A program made the translations under genes and the position numbers. A DNA stretch of 64,000 nt from Paenibacillus sp. FSL H8-0079 (GTDB taxonomy: Bacteria; Bacillota; Bacilli; Paenibacillales; Paenibacillaceae), in contig NZ_CP150300.1 in assembly GCF_037991315.1 (NCBI RefSeq), positions 5,270,001 to 5,334,000 of the forward strand, given 5' to 3'. Shown piece after piece: positions 8,726 through 17,597 of this stretch. Within the stretch, counting starts at the first letter, position 1, and the number at the start of each line of letters is the position of its first letter. The notes under the pieces were generated by a model. It was not told the DNA's origin and ran no database searches. It saw nothing but the letters and a program-made list of their open reading frames with translations.

Positions 8726-9073
8726 ATGAATCGAAGACAACGGAAAAAGCTCATTCCTTCCACCTGGATTATTGCTACCAAACAAACAGAAGGACGCGCC
8801 TATTATGCCCTCTATGCTATCGACTGGAAACGCGGAGGTCGATTGAGTTGGGAAGGCTGGAATCAGCTCGAAGACCTACTGCAATTTCATATTCCGATCA
8901 AACGAAAAGCTGGAGGGCAGAAATCCACTTCCCAACCTGCCGCCAAAATTGCGAAAAGAGCGCTCCATCTTCATCTGAACGAAGCACAATTCGAGGAATT
9001 GGAGCTGCTCTTTTATCAGCCATTTTCGAAGAAAAGATGGAGAACGTTCCTTCAAATGAATAGGAATCAATAA
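8726..9073 (+). CDS. Hypothetical basic protein, 115 residues
   Basis: I do not recognise the family. The N-terminus is basic (MNRRQRKKL), followed by a probable beta region with WIIATKQTEGRAYYALYAIDW and a helical C-terminal half. The ATG at 8726 is preceded by GAGAGGGGTG at good spacing, which favours it over the longer frame from 8651. The gene is alone and converges on the DUF4303 gene, with a hairpin between the two stop codons. Confidence 0.65.
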   Translation: MNRRQRKKLIPSTWIIATKQTEGRAYYALYAIDWKRGGRLSWEGWNQLEDLLQFHIPIKRKAGGQKSTSQPAAKIAKRALHLHLNEAQFEELELLFYQPFSKKRWRTFLQMNRNQ

Positions 9074-9112
9074 GTGATAAAGTGATATGAATTCGGTTAT
9101 TTCATTTTTTCC

Positions 9113-9172
9113 GCTAAAATAAAAAAGCCGCTTCCCTTCTTTGGATAAAGAAAAGGAAAGACTTTCGCGGTA
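9113..9172. terminator. Shared terminator between convergent genes
   Basis: Imperfect stem from CCGCTTCCCTTCTTT to AAGAAAAGGAAAG...CGCGG, with an A-rich stretch on the left that becomes a T run for the minus-strand transcript. It lies between the stop codons of the 8726 gene and the DUF4303 gene. Confidence 0.5.
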
Positions 9173-9194
9173 CAACGATTCAATTCATTTTGAT

Positions 9195-9725
9195 TCATTC
9201 ATATCGTTTTAAGAACTTACTGGCTAAGCTGGGTACAGTCATTTGATGAACCGATTGATTCTCAATCTCCTCCGCCAAATCGTCATCTGTGAGAGAAACG
9301 AAGAACGTAATGTCTGCTTTGGTTTGACCATATCGGGCAAAAACTTCATCTGATGTCTCATTCACAACTTTGGCAATGATTCGAATGATCTCATCTTTAT
9401 ACTTCTGGACATCTTCTGTTGCATACAACAATCGGCTGATATGGTTAAAGTGCGTATCCTCACCATATTGATATTCGGAGCAGCCCCATCTGTAATAGAT
9501 CTCGTCCTCCTCACTATCACACAGCCCTTGCTCTTTCATACTCGAAATATGCTTAGCCAGAGATTCCTCTGTATTCACCGCCAAAAACAAGGTAACCCAA
9601 TCACTGTCCGTTCCAAATGCACAAGCATATACTTTTTCATGCTTCACCTTAGCCAGTGTTTGTTCCAGATCGGGTAGAACCCCCGCTCGAAATTGAATTT
9701 CAAATTCACTTAAAAAGCGTTCCAC
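9195..9725 (-). CDS. DUF4303 domain protein
   Basis: A 176-residue soluble acidic protein. The pattern of an N-terminal helix, then KVYACAFGTDSDWVTLFLAVNTEE, a tyrosine-rich middle (YYRWGCSEYQYGEDTHFNHIS) and a C-terminal helical half matches what I know of DUF4303. Members often sit near polymorphic-toxin immunity genes or stand alone. No toxin is adjacent here, so no function is assigned. The start is a GTG with AAAGGATG about 8 bases upstream. Confidence 0.6.
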   Translation of the reverse strand: MERFLSEFEIQFRAGVLPDLEQTLAKVKHEKVYACAFGTDSDWVTLFLAVNTEESLAKHISSMKEQGLCDSEEDEIYYRWGCSEYQYGEDTHFNHISRLLYATEDVQKYKDEIIRIIAKVVNETSDEVFARYGQTKADITFFVSLTDDDLAEEIENQSVHQMTVPSLASKFLKRYE

Positions 9726-9741
9726 TCAGCTCATCCTTTCA

Positions 9742-9850
9742 TTTTTATTATAAGTTGAAATACCGAATAGTTACACTTGCCACTTCGCTGACAGAATAAC
9801 CTTCTGGTCACTGTTATCGTTCAGACCAACGTTTCACTTTCAAGTACCTA
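9742..9850 (+). repeat. Repeat family 1, degenerate half copy
   Basis: Matches the left half of the family 1 palindrome: AAGTTGAAAT, then TTACACTTGC, GACAGAATAACCTTC and TCACTGTTATC. The right half is absent or unrecognisable. It sits upstream of the DUF4303 gene. The remaining sequence to 9976 shows nothing recognisable. Confidence 0.6.
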
Positions 9851-9975
9851 CTGCCTTATCTGCTTCATATATGTAATCATCATTATGGTGTACTAAAATA
9901 ATGAAAACAAGCGATGCTACATTTCAATCCTTCCTCAATTTATTGTTAACTCCCTTAATTCATGGTCTATAACAG

Positions 9976-10026
9976 CAAAAAAGCCTTGCCCCATTCTTCA
10001 TGATAAAGAATAGAGAAAGGCTTTCA
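9976..10026 (-). terminator. gerE transcription terminator
   Basis: Read on the minus strand, AAAGCCTTTCTCTATTCTTT pairs with AAGAATGGGGCAAGGCTTTTTT and ends in a T run, about 30 bases past the gerE stop. Confidence 0.8.
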
Positions 10027-10058
10027 TGCTGCTACTTAATCCTAACTGCAATTCGCAA

Positions 10059-10283
10059 CTAAATCTTCAGTTCTCCAAGCTTAATCAGCTCGACAACTGC
10101 CTGCGAACGACCCTTAACATTGAGTTTCTGCATCACATTCGAAATATGGTTACGCACCGTTTTCTCGCTGATGAATAACTGCCCTGCGATGTCACGCGTT
10201 GTTTTGTCTTGAACCAGTAATTCGAATACTTCGCGTTCACGGTGGGTCAACAAAAATTTGCTTTTATGATCGATACCCTTCAA
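10059..10283 (-). CDS. gerE: GerE, LuxR-type spore coat regulator
   Basis: A 74-residue stand-alone LuxR/GerE helix-turn-helix protein, the same size as Bacillus subtilis GerE. It has the conserved LTHREREVFELLVQDKTT and SEKTVRNHISNVMQKLNV. GerE acts late in the mother cell, modulating sigma-K genes for coat and crust proteins. A candidate sigma-K promoter precedes the gene and a terminator follows. It fits the presence of spore-surface glycan genes further along, although the two loci are not contiguous. Confidence 0.92.
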   Translation of the reverse strand: MKGIDHKSKFLLTHREREVFELLVQDKTTRDIAGQLFISEKTVRNHISNVMQKLNVKGRSQAVVELIKLGELKI

Positions 10284-10344
10284 TGTTCACCCCTCCTTGC
10301 TCGGGTTGTGTTGGTGTAACAAGGTTAAGGGGATACAGTCAACT

Positions 10345-10372
10345 CATCTTATGTCAGGTCAAGGGCGTTGGT
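10345..10372 (-). promoter_or_regulatory. Candidate sigma-K promoter of gerE
   Basis: On the minus strand, AC, 17 bases, then CATAAGATG. The sigma-K consensus is AC, 16-17 bases, then CATAnnnTA, so one position differs. It lies about 60 bases upstream of the gerE start. Confidence 0.45.
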
Positions 10373-10455
10373 TCAGTTTTATAAGAAAAATGGGCAGTAA
10401 TTTGCATACATCCCTCTAAAATAGTTGGTGCATAGTTCAAAAACTTATGTATTAA

Positions 10456-10692
10456 TCAGTTATTGTTCTTCCAAGCCCTTTCGGTATAACTCCAACGCTT
10501 AAAAAACTCTTTCTCATCAATTATTGAATGATAAACAGGTTCAAGAAAAGAAACAAGAGCATCCATCACATCCTGAAATGCAAGTTGTTCTTCAACCCCT
10601 AAACGACGCAGAAAAGCCTGCCACTGTTTTGTCCGACCTTCATTTTCAGCAAATTCTTCATGAAACAGAGGCGGGAATATTTTTAATTTCAC
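10456..10692 (-). pseudogene. AbiEii toxin remnant, C-terminal part only
   Basis: The 78 residues match only the C-terminal end of AbiEii/AbiGii nucleotidyltransferase toxins (KQWQAFLRRLG, then FQDVMDALVSFLEPVYHSI). The nucleotidyltransferase core with its GS..D motifs, roughly the first 200 residues, is missing. The frame starts right after the AbiEi stop, where the full toxin gene would begin, so an internal deletion removed the catalytic domain. It cannot be an active toxin. Confidence 0.75.
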
Positions 10693-10695
10693 TCA

Positions 10696-11304
10696 TCAGA
10701 TCAGCACCTCTAGATACTTTTGCAAAACCGTTCGAATTCGTAGCTTATCAGCATAGGAGACAAGCCTTGTTATATTCTTGTGGGAGGATTGAAGGTAATT
10801 CCTCAGCCCTTCCTTCATCAAATCAATTCCAATCTTCTCACGATACCTCACCATATCACAAATTGTTTTCTCACGATCATAAATTTTAACTGCCGAGCCA
10901 TCAATATAGACTTCATCAATTCCAATTTTGTATTGAGCATCTGCCAAATAGATTACTTTAATAGGAGGATAGTCTGGAAGCTTTGGCTTTTTACCGCCAC
11001 GATGAATAGCAATCTGATATTCCCATGGATTGTAAGTTGTCAGTTCATAGAAGGAGAGCGCAGAGAGAAGACATATAACCCCTTTGGGAACAAGTTTGGA
11101 TACCTCAACCATTTCATGGGGCGGTTCATTAAATTGACCAGACTGTCGGTAAATCCCCTGTTTTACCCGTTCAATTTCACCAGCGGACTCCAGTTTTTTT
11201 ATGTAGTAAGGGGATACATTCGCTTCTATAAAATCTTTTGTTCGAGCAAAACCATGCTGTTCTTCAAATACTCGCATTGCAGCAACTACAATTTTCTCGT
11301 TCAT
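10696..11304 (-). CDS. AbiEi-family antitoxin of a type IV toxin-antitoxin pair
   Basis: A 202-residue protein with an N-terminal winged helix of the AbiEi_4 type (HGFARTKDFIEANVSPYYIKKLESAGEIERVKQGIY) and a C-terminal antitoxin domain. AbiEi proteins bind their promoter and counter the AbiEii nucleotidyltransferase in abortive phage infection. The ATG at 11304 has GGTGGTGA about 5 bases upstream. The partner toxin is decapitated, so this is now an orphan antitoxin that may persist as a regulator or as protection against incoming relatives. Confidence 0.82.
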   Translation of the reverse strand: MNEKIVVAAMRVFEEQHGFARTKDFIEANVSPYYIKKLESAGEIERVKQGIYRQSGQFNEPPHEMVEVSKLVPKGVICLLSALSFYELTTYNPWEYQIAIHRGGKKPKLPDYPPIKVIYLADAQYKIGIDEVYIDGSAVKIYDREKTICDMVRYREKIGIDLMKEGLRNYLQSSHKNITRLVSYADKLRIRTVLQKYLEVLI

Positions 11305-11530
11305 ACACTCACCACCATTCACATTTGCGCGTGCATTTCTTGCCTTATCTGGATCTGTTCAGAATTTTCTTTCCAAATTCATTCTAATCCATAACTATTC
11401 CACACCCTAATTTCAATCCCCTTTATTATTCACTAAAAGTTCTGCACTTAGACGTAAGAGCAGAACATAATCCTTTTAGGAGCGCAAGAATATTAGATGG
11501 TACTTCATTTCGTTAGTCTATTTAGTCTAT

Positions 11531-11611
11531 ATGGAAGACAAATATTCTGAATTTATTGAAGAAACATTCAAAGTGAATCCTGTTCTTGTAGTTGGAAGTG
11601 GTACCTCATGT
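11531..11611 (+). pseudogene. 5' fragment of a SIR2-like defence gene
   Basis: The first 27 codons read like the start of a SIR2-domain protein: SEFIEETFKVNPVLVVGSGTSC, with the NAD-binding VGSG(A/T)S motif. After that the sequence loses similarity and runs into non-coding DNA. No ribosome site is clear. Together with the broken AbiE pair it suggests a decayed defence patch. The assignment rests on a short motif. Confidence 0.4.
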
Positions 11612-11707
11612 AGATACATTATATATTTGAGATTATGTAAAACAAACATGCCCCTGCAGCGGATGTTGCCATCCGCGCAAAGGCACACTTGTTCATGTCT
11701 TAAAAAA

Positions 11708-12697
11708 CTACCGATTCATTCGGTTCATGACACCACCGTTGTGATTACGATTCATCAGGCCATCGTCAAGGATACCATCACGGTGATTGGTATCTGTGCC
11801 GTTCGTCGGGAAAATGCGCTCTACCATTGATTGGAACGTATCGATCATGCCGCTGACCGGTTTACCATTACGAATATCTGTGGCATAGTTCTCGACATGT
11901 TCCACAAAATCCGGATTGGCTGATACATATACATTCTCGATATTCGGTGCAAACTGCTTGATTTTGGCTGAAATCTTACCCTTAATTTCAGCTGATGTGT
12001 TATCGTCCGAGCTATCTACACGTTGTCCTTCACTTTTCATACCATAATGTCCATCGTCCGTCCCACGTGCTTTGCCGCTGTTCGTCAGACCACGCATCAT
12101 GCCAACCGCGCCTGTGCCCATCGTGCCATAAATGCCACGATCATTGCCCATATGGCTGCGATCCGTTGCAGAATTCGTGTTGAGTCCTGGAGCAATTCCG
12201 CTGGTACTGTACGGAGACATCGTGCCCGTACCGCCATTCACACGCATACCACCCATATCGTGATTCATATTTCCACCACGCATGGTATCACTGGCATGAT
12301 TGCGCATCGTCCCACCCAGCATGCTCTTACGGCCATTAGACTTACTATCCAGCTTACCTGAATGACCATCTGCCAAACGAACAGCCACATAAGCATTACG
12401 ATCCGTCAACATGACACGCGCGGATTGAACTTCCTTCATCTCCGTGATACGTTTTGCCAGCTCTTCACTGGATTTCAGGTCACTGACATTATGCATGCGA
12501 TAACTTTTCGCACGAATGCCGTCCATGCCATTCGTTTCCACGCCATAACGGTTGATGCCGTTCGCTTGTTGACGAACACTTTGCGTATGCATATTGTTGG
12601 TATCCCGATTCGTACCACAACCTGTCAAACCGGCCATTACAAAGAGTGCAGTAGATAATGATAACGTAATAGCTGTTGCCTTTTTGACTGCTGGCAT
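11708..12697 (-). CDS. YhcN/YlaJ-type sporulation lipoprotein
   Basis: A 329-residue lipoprotein with signal peptide and lipobox LTGC (Cys about residue 27). The N-terminal YhcN-like part (ELAKRITEMKEVQSARVMLTDRNAYVAVRLA) and the C-terminal part (IKGKISAKIKQFAPNIENVYVSANPDFVEHVENYA) form the conserved domain. Between them is a long insert rich in Met, Gly, Asn, His and Arg (about residues 115-225), absent from the short Bacillus members. GGAGGATG precedes the ATG at 12697. Family members are spore inner-membrane or cortex-associated; the exact role is unknown. Confidence 0.82.
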   Translation of the reverse strand: MPAVKKATAITLSLSTALFVMAGLTGCGTNRDTNNMHTQSVRQQANGINRYGVETNGMDGIRAKSYRMHNVSDLKSSEELAKRITEMKEVQSARVMLTDRNAYVAVRLADGHSGKLDSKSNGRKSMLGGTMRNHASDTMRGGNMNHDMGGMRVNGGTGTMSPYSTSGIAPGLNTNSATDRSHMGNDRGIYGTMGTGAVGMMRGLTNSGKARGTDDGHYGMKSEGQRVDSSDDNTSAEIKGKISAKIKQFAPNIENVYVSANPDFVEHVENYATDIRNGKPVSGMIDTFQSMVERIFPTNGTDTNHRDGILDDGLMNRNHNGGVMNRMNR

Positions 12698-12871
12698 GTA
12701 CTCATCCTCCAATGTTTGTTGGTTTTGGTCACAAAGATAGGATGCGCTTCTGTACGTGCCGATATGCTGAAAGGATATGGTACCTTACCCTGTAGTTTTT
12801 GATCTTTTAGTTGTGGTCTTTGCTAATAGATCTTCAGTTTTGATCCTGATAATGAGGGTTTTACCTATAAA

Positions 12872-12908
12872 ATAAAAAAACAGTGCTGCTTGTTCGCAGC
12901 ACTGTCTC
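12872..12908 (-). terminator. Terminator of the Gld-type ABC operon
   Basis: Perfect stem CAGTGCTGC / GCAGCACTG with a 6-base loop. On the minus strand it is followed by seven T residues. It lies about 80 bases past the DUF4340 stop. Confidence 0.88.
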
Positions 12909-12985
12909 CATGTAACTTGAATTCAATTCAAGTTAGTTATATTCACTTCACTTACCTTACGCCTCGTTCATTTTCCGTCTGATGC

Positions 12986-13924
12986 TTAAATCGAATCCGG
13001 GAATTTCTCGGCTTCCGTCAGACTCGTCGCATCCATGGCATATGCCCATTGACCATCCGGCGTAATGACCCAGATCTGATCCGGTTCGGATGGCATAGTA
13101 AGCCCCCGATACACATCTCGAACTTGTTGCCCATTGACCGTCTGTTCAACAGACAGGGTGAATCGTGGAACCGTCTCCTTCAGCTCGGACGCTTTACGCA
13201 CATCATCTGGCGTAGACAAGTTTTTGATTTTGCCAATAAGAGATACAGCGTCTGTGGCTTCAATTGTTTTTCCATTCAATGTCCATGCCTGCTCTGCCGC
13301 ACCGTTCTCCGATGTTGATTTTAACATCCAGGTGGCTGCTTCACCTTCCCACTCCAGAGATCCCACATTCGTCTCATCCATGTTGAAAGGTGTCGTGTCC
13401 AACAAATCACGACGAGTCAAGGCTATACTGGTAATCGCCTCTGTCTGCACGGCAACTACGGGGCCCGAATCAACACGTACATAACGTGCATCATCTGCTG
13501 GAAGCTGTCCACCAATAGCCAGTTTGATCTCCCGATTATCTTTGAGTTTGATATCCATACGTGTAGCATCTGTTCCTAATCCGTACTTATCCAGATCCGT
13601 TGGCGCTTCTTCTACCACCAGTTCCTGATTTGCACCACTCAGAGCATCCAACCAGCTGCTTACACTGTAACCGTTCAGAGGATAGGCTTTTGGCTCAACC
13701 ATCTGCCAGACGCCATTCTCAAGCGCCAAAGTCGAAGATCCTGTTGCACCAGATAATTCTTCCGTAGTGTCATGCATCGTGATGGATTGGATATCCCCAG
13801 ATTGAATACCGAGCAATTTGGCTTGCACTGCTTCTTCTTCCCGAAAATAATTTTGACTGGCCGCATACACCCAGCCCACAATCAGTACGATGACCACCAG
13901 GATCGTTGGGACCCATTTTCTCAT
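12986..13924 (-). CDS. DUF4340 membrane-anchored protein
   Basis: A 312-residue protein with one N-terminal membrane segment (VPTILVVIVLIVGWVYAAS) and an extracytoplasmic beta-rich region of DUF4340 type. DUF4340 genes commonly close GldA-GldF-GldG ABC operons, as here. The ATG at 13924 overlaps the upstream stop as ATGA, with GGAGG upstream, so the two are translationally coupled. It probably acts with the GldG-like subunit outside the membrane; the substrate is unknown. Confidence 0.85.
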   Translation of the reverse strand: MRKWVPTILVVIVLIVGWVYAASQNYFREEEAVQAKLLGIQSGDIQSITMHDTTEELSGATGSSTLALENGVWQMVEPKAYPLNGYSVSSWLDALSGANQELVVEEAPTDLDKYGLGTDATRMDIKLKDNREIKLAIGGQLPADDARYVRVDSGPVVAVQTEAITSIALTRRDLLDTTPFNMDETNVGSLEWEGEAATWMLKSTSENGAAEQAWTLNGKTIEATDAVSLIGKIKNLSTPDDVRKASELKETVPRFTLSVEQTVNGQQVRDVYRGLTMPSEPDQIWVITPDGQWAYAMDATSLTEAEKFPDSI

Positions 13925-15315
13925 ACCCGTCTGCGCCTCCACCATAAGAGTACACCGAGTATAACAAAGATGAGCGGGAACGCGACAATCGCTACGAAGA
14001 AAATCGTTCTGGCCTGTTCTCCGTTCAGATATGCCATCTCATATCCGGCTTGAACCCGTGGACGAATCGTCAGTCCATCTTCTTTTTCACTCAAATAATT
14101 CACTGTATTCAAAATAAAGTCCCGATTGCCACCATTCGCAATTTCCGAATCCTGCATGAAAATCGACGAGCCCAGAATAACCGCCTTCGGTTTACCATCC
14201 GTCGTATCGGCTGCATACCCCAGTTCAACTGGACCCTGAATGTCCTCATCGGCATCATTGGTCGTTTCATTCTGCAATAAACCGCCGATATTTGTCTCCC
14301 CATAACTGTCATTCGAAGAATGAATTAACGGTGAAAGGGTATATTTATCCTGTTCTTTGCTGGTCAACGCAATCGACAGCGACAACATCGGATACAATTG
14401 GCTCGCAGCAAGTTTGTCCGTAATAGCATGTGTACCATACTCCGGCACCACCCAGAGCGGCCCCATCGTACTGGCTTGCTGGTTATCCACCATGACCGCA
14501 TGCTCATCAACGACGCCATAGTCAGCCATCAGGGCATCGATGTTTTTCCAACTGGATTTCATATCTTCCACAAATCCGAGGGATAATAACAGCTTGCCTC
14601 CATTACTCAGATAGGTGCGAATAGCTTTCATTTCCGTATCACTGAGATCACGTTGTGGACCAATAATGGCGAGCACGTCTGCATCTTCGGGAACCTTACC
14701 AGCTTGATTCAGCTGCAACTCTTCCGTCTGCACATTATTTTGTTCCAAAGAGGATTGTAGCGTAGTCATCTGATCGAGACTCAGCTCTTCATGTCCAGTC
14801 AAAAAGACCATTTTATGCATCTCCGTGGATGACATATTCATGAGCGCCTGCGTTAGTTTTTCCTCACCTGTGAACTGATATGATCCGTCACTTCCGTCAC
14901 CTGTCGCAGTGAACAGACTCGCAATATCAATCACTTTGTGTTGATCTCCCTGCTCCAGCACAATGGAGCTGCCTGTTATGCCATATTTGGATGCAAGCGC
15001 AGGTTCCTGCGTCAGATTGTACTGTTTTATCTTTAGCTTGCTGTTGCGTTTGGTATACTCCTCCACCATATCCGTGACCTCACGGTTCAGGACCGTGTTG
15101 TTGGCATTTTCGACGGTTAACACCAGAATGTTGACGTCGTCCTTCACGTTTTTGATCGCAGTAAGGGACTGGTCAGATAATGTGTATTGTTTGTTGGAGG
15201 TCAGATCCAGCTGGAAACCGCCAAGTGAATTCAGGAACAGTGTTAGCAAAATAAAGATGCCAATCACCGCTACGGACAGCACGGTACTGTTGGTATGACT
15301 TAACCATTTTTTCAT
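13921..15315 (-). CDS. GldG-like ABC auxiliary subunit
   Basis: A 464-residue protein of the ABC_transp_aux/GldG family. It has a membrane segment near the N-terminus (VLSVAVIGIFILLTLFLNSL) and a second at the C-terminus (TIFFVAIVAFPLIFVILGVLL) followed by WWRRRR. Between them is a large extracytoplasmic domain (VNILVLTVENANN, MVFLTGHEELSL). GGAGGTG precedes the ATG at 15315. In gliding bacteria the GldAFG complex supports motility, but Firmicutes with this set do not glide; the transported substrate here is unknown. Confidence 0.86.
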   Translation of the reverse strand: MKKWLSHTNSTVLSVAVIGIFILLTLFLNSLGGFQLDLTSNKQYTLSDQSLTAIKNVKDDVNILVLTVENANNTVLNREVTDMVEEYTKRNSKLKIKQYNLTQEPALASKYGITGSSIVLEQGDQHKVIDIASLFTATGDGSDGSYQFTGEEKLTQALMNMSSTEMHKMVFLTGHEELSLDQMTTLQSSLEQNNVQTEELQLNQAGKVPEDADVLAIIGPQRDLSDTEMKAIRTYLSNGGKLLLSLGFVEDMKSSWKNIDALMADYGVVDEHAVMVDNQQASTMGPLWVVPEYGTHAITDKLAASQLYPMLSLSIALTSKEQDKYTLSPLIHSSNDSYGETNIGGLLQNETTNDADEDIQGPVELGYAADTTDGKPKAVILGSSIFMQDSEIANGGNRDFILNTVNYLSEKEDGLTIRPRVQAGYEMAYLNGEQARTIFFVAIVAFPLIFVILGVLLWWRRRRV

Positions 15316-15319
15316 CTTT

Positions 15320-16036
15320 TCACCTCCACCGCTTCCGTTCCACAATTTGAATGCTTAATAGCAGAAACACACCTGAAAGTGTGACATAGTACAATATATC
15401 CGGCCCACTAAGCACGCCTTTCATGAAGCTGTCGAACCGGTTAGTCAGAGCAAACGGGTCCAGCCACTGTTGCAAAGCAGACCCTGTATTGCCTGCGAAT
15501 GAATCAAGCATCCACAAAACGAGCAAAATAATAAAACCCGCCACCGCAGACACCATCTGATGCTGGGATAACGTTGAAGCGAACAGTCCAATTGCCATCA
15601 TGCTTCCACCCAGGAAGAATAACCCCAGCGCAGACATCCATACCGTCGTCATATCCAGTGTCCCATAGAACGACATGATGAATGGATACACCAGACTGCA
15701 CAGGATGAGTACGACCAGAATGGCGAGAGAAGCGAGATATTTGCCGAAAATAATTTCCGACACACGTGCTGGAGAAGTCAGCAGCAATTCATCCGTTCCC
15801 TGTCTGAATTCTTCAGCGATCAAACGCATCGTCAGCAATGGTACGACAAACAGCAGCATGGACAACGTGTCCCCCAACACGAGACGATAATCGACAATGC
15901 TCGGCTGGTAATATACAAAGCTTGAATAGAACAACAGACTGGTCATCAGTACATATACAGCAAAAGCAAAATAGGACGTTGGTGACAAAAAATAAGCTTG
16001 CAGCTCTTTATTGCATACCGCCATCATTCGTCTCAT
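15320..16036 (-). CDS. ABC-2 type permease, GldF-like
   Basis: A 238-residue integral membrane subunit with about six hydrophobic segments (for example SMLLFVVPLLTMRLIAEE and LASLAILVVLILCSLVYPF). The motif LTMRLIAEEFRQGTDELLLTSPA is typical of GldF/NosY-type ABC-2 permeases. It overlaps the ATPase gene by 4 bases and lies 4 bases before the GldG-like gene, in one operon. Confidence 0.88.
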   Translation of the reverse strand: MRRMMAVCNKELQAYFLSPTSYFAFAVYVLMTSLLFYSSFVYYQPSIVDYRLVLGDTLSMLLFVVPLLTMRLIAEEFRQGTDELLLTSPARVSEIIFGKYLASLAILVVLILCSLVYPFIMSFYGTLDMTTVWMSALGLFFLGGSMMAIGLFASTLSQHQMVSAVAGFIILLVLWMLDSFAGNTGSALQQWLDPFALTNRFDSFMKGVLSGPDILYYVTLSGVFLLLSIQIVERKRWR

Positions 16037-17169
16037 TTGGAGTCCTCCCCTTTGCGAGAATGGGGCGAAGTATCGGCTGATGTACTCGCCGATGTTTCTG
16101 ATATGCTCGACGAGTCGATGTCCGAAGTTACGTCCTGATCCGTCTCTGCAACCTTATCCACATCTGCCAAATTCGCGTCTGTGTCGGTTGCCTCCGTTGT
16201 CGTCAGCTTCAGGAAGATTTGCTCCAGACTCAGATTCTCCTTCTTCATCTCCAGTATCGGTAATCCAGCACCAGACAAAAGGTAGAATAACTCTTCCCGA
16301 AAATCTTCCGCGCTTTCTCCAGTGAGCAGCATTTTAACCGTATCCACTGAAGCTGAAGTCGGTGAAGTGTCTTTGGCAGTATTCGCATCCGACGTCTGAA
16401 TGACTTCACTCCGCACCTTCTCCCATGGTGTCAGCACATTATGTAGTTGCTCCGCCGTGGCCTTCACTTCAATCGACACCTTGAACTGATCTCCCATTGC
16501 TGAGCCGAAATGCTGTGGTGAACCATCCAGCACGAGCTGCCCCTGATTAATGATCAACATTCGATTACAGAGCGTGCTCACTTCAGGCAAAATATGCGTA
16601 CTGAGCAGTACCGTATGGTTCTCGCCCAATTCTCGGATTAGATCACGGATCTCGATAATCTGATTCGGATCAAGCCCCGATGTTGGCTCATCCAGAACCA
16701 GCAGATCCGGCTTGTGAATAATGGCTCCTGCCAGTCCAAGACGTTGCTTGTAGCCTTTGGATAAACCGCGTACCAGTTGTTTTTCGCGACCCTGAAGTCC
16801 CAGTCTGCTAACCATCTCACTGACCCGCAGCTTGACCTCACGTGCCGGTACATCTCGCAGATTCGCTACAAATCTGAGATAGGACTGCACCGTCATATCC
16901 GGATAGAGCGGCGGCGTTTCAGGCAGATACCCAATCTTGGAACGAACACGCTGACCCTGCTCATGCACCGATACCCCGTCCACCATAATCGAACCCGCGG
17001 TTGGATGCAGATAGCCCGTAATCATACGCATCGTTGTTGTTTTTCCGGCACCATTGGGCCCGAGAAACCCGACAATCTCACCACGTTCCATGGTGAAGTC
17101 CAGTTGATGCACGCCGCGCTGCCCTTCGTACACTTTGCTGACCTGTTTCACTTCGAGCACATCATTCAT
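16033..17169 (-). CDS. ABC transporter ATPase, GldA-like
   Basis: A 378-residue ATP-binding subunit driving the GldF/GldG-like membrane partners. Walker A is GPNGAGKTTTMR (about residue 36), the signature is LSKGYKQRLG and Walker B is LLVLDEPTSGLDP. The last ~60 residues are unusually rich in Asp, Ser and Thr (DTDANLADVDK, SSSISETSASTS) and extend past the normal end of the family. It is the first gene of the operon. Confidence 0.9.
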   Translation of the reverse strand: MNDVLEVKQVSKVYEGQRGVHQLDFTMERGEIVGFLGPNGAGKTTTMRMITGYLHPTAGSIMVDGVSVHEQGQRVRSKIGYLPETPPLYPDMTVQSYLRFVANLRDVPAREVKLRVSEMVSRLGLQGREKQLVRGLSKGYKQRLGLAGAIIHKPDLLVLDEPTSGLDPNQIIEIRDLIRELGENHTVLLSTHILPEVSTLCNRMLIINQGQLVLDGSPQHFGSAMGDQFKVSIEVKATAEQLHNVLTPWEKVRSEVIQTSDANTAKDTSPTSASVDTVKMLLTGESAEDFREELFYLLSGAGLPILEMKKENLSLEQIFLKLTTTEATDTDANLADVDKVAETDQDVTSDIDSSSISETSASTSADTSPHSRKGEDSK

Positions 17170-17205
17170 CCTTTCCCGTTAAAATACCCGTGCACCATCG
17201 TTCGT

Positions 17206-17399
17206 TATATAAATTCAACTAAAAATATTAACACTTGCACTCCGATGGCAGAATAACCTTCCGATCACTGTTATCCCCAGATTTTTTTGATTCCTTCATT
17301 TCAGAAGGAAAAATCCGCTGATAAAGGTGAACGCTTCGCTTCTTCAAGTTATTTCTGCCCTCTCCGTTATCGTGTAAATGTTACGTTGAACTTATGTAA
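17206..17399 (+). repeat. Repeat family 1, full copy
   Basis: About 194-bp imperfect palindrome. Ends TATAAATTCAACTAA and GTTGAACTTATGTA, subterminal TTAACAC / GTGTAAAT, core CTTCCGATCACTGTTATCCC and an inner hairpin CCCCAGATTTTT / AAAATCCGCTGATA. It fills most of the gap between the ABC operon and the divergent glycosyltransferase gene. The rest of 17170-17597 holds a CATAGAGTA box but nothing else recognisable. Confidence 0.8.
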
Positions 17400-17546
17400 T
17401 AGATGATGGGCACGGGAAGTTCCTTGTATCTTACGTGAGCTATCCTAGCCTCAGCTTAATGTCACTTAAAAGAAAGCTTAAAAATAATTGTCTAAAATGT
17501 GAACATTCATAGCAACACCCACACCCTGAGCTTAAAGCCAACGTAC

Positions 17547-17555
17547 CATAGAGTA
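17547..17555 (+). promoter_or_regulatory. Candidate sigma-K -10 box before GT4 gene
   Basis: CATAGAGTA is an exact match to CATAnnnTA, 42 bases before the GTG start at 17598. No good AC -35 lies 16-17 bases upstream, so this is weaker than the other sigma-K candidates. Confidence 0.3.
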
Positions 17556-17597
17556 CAGGAGAATGTGCTCCTGACCAAAAGTCAGAGGGTGAATCGT

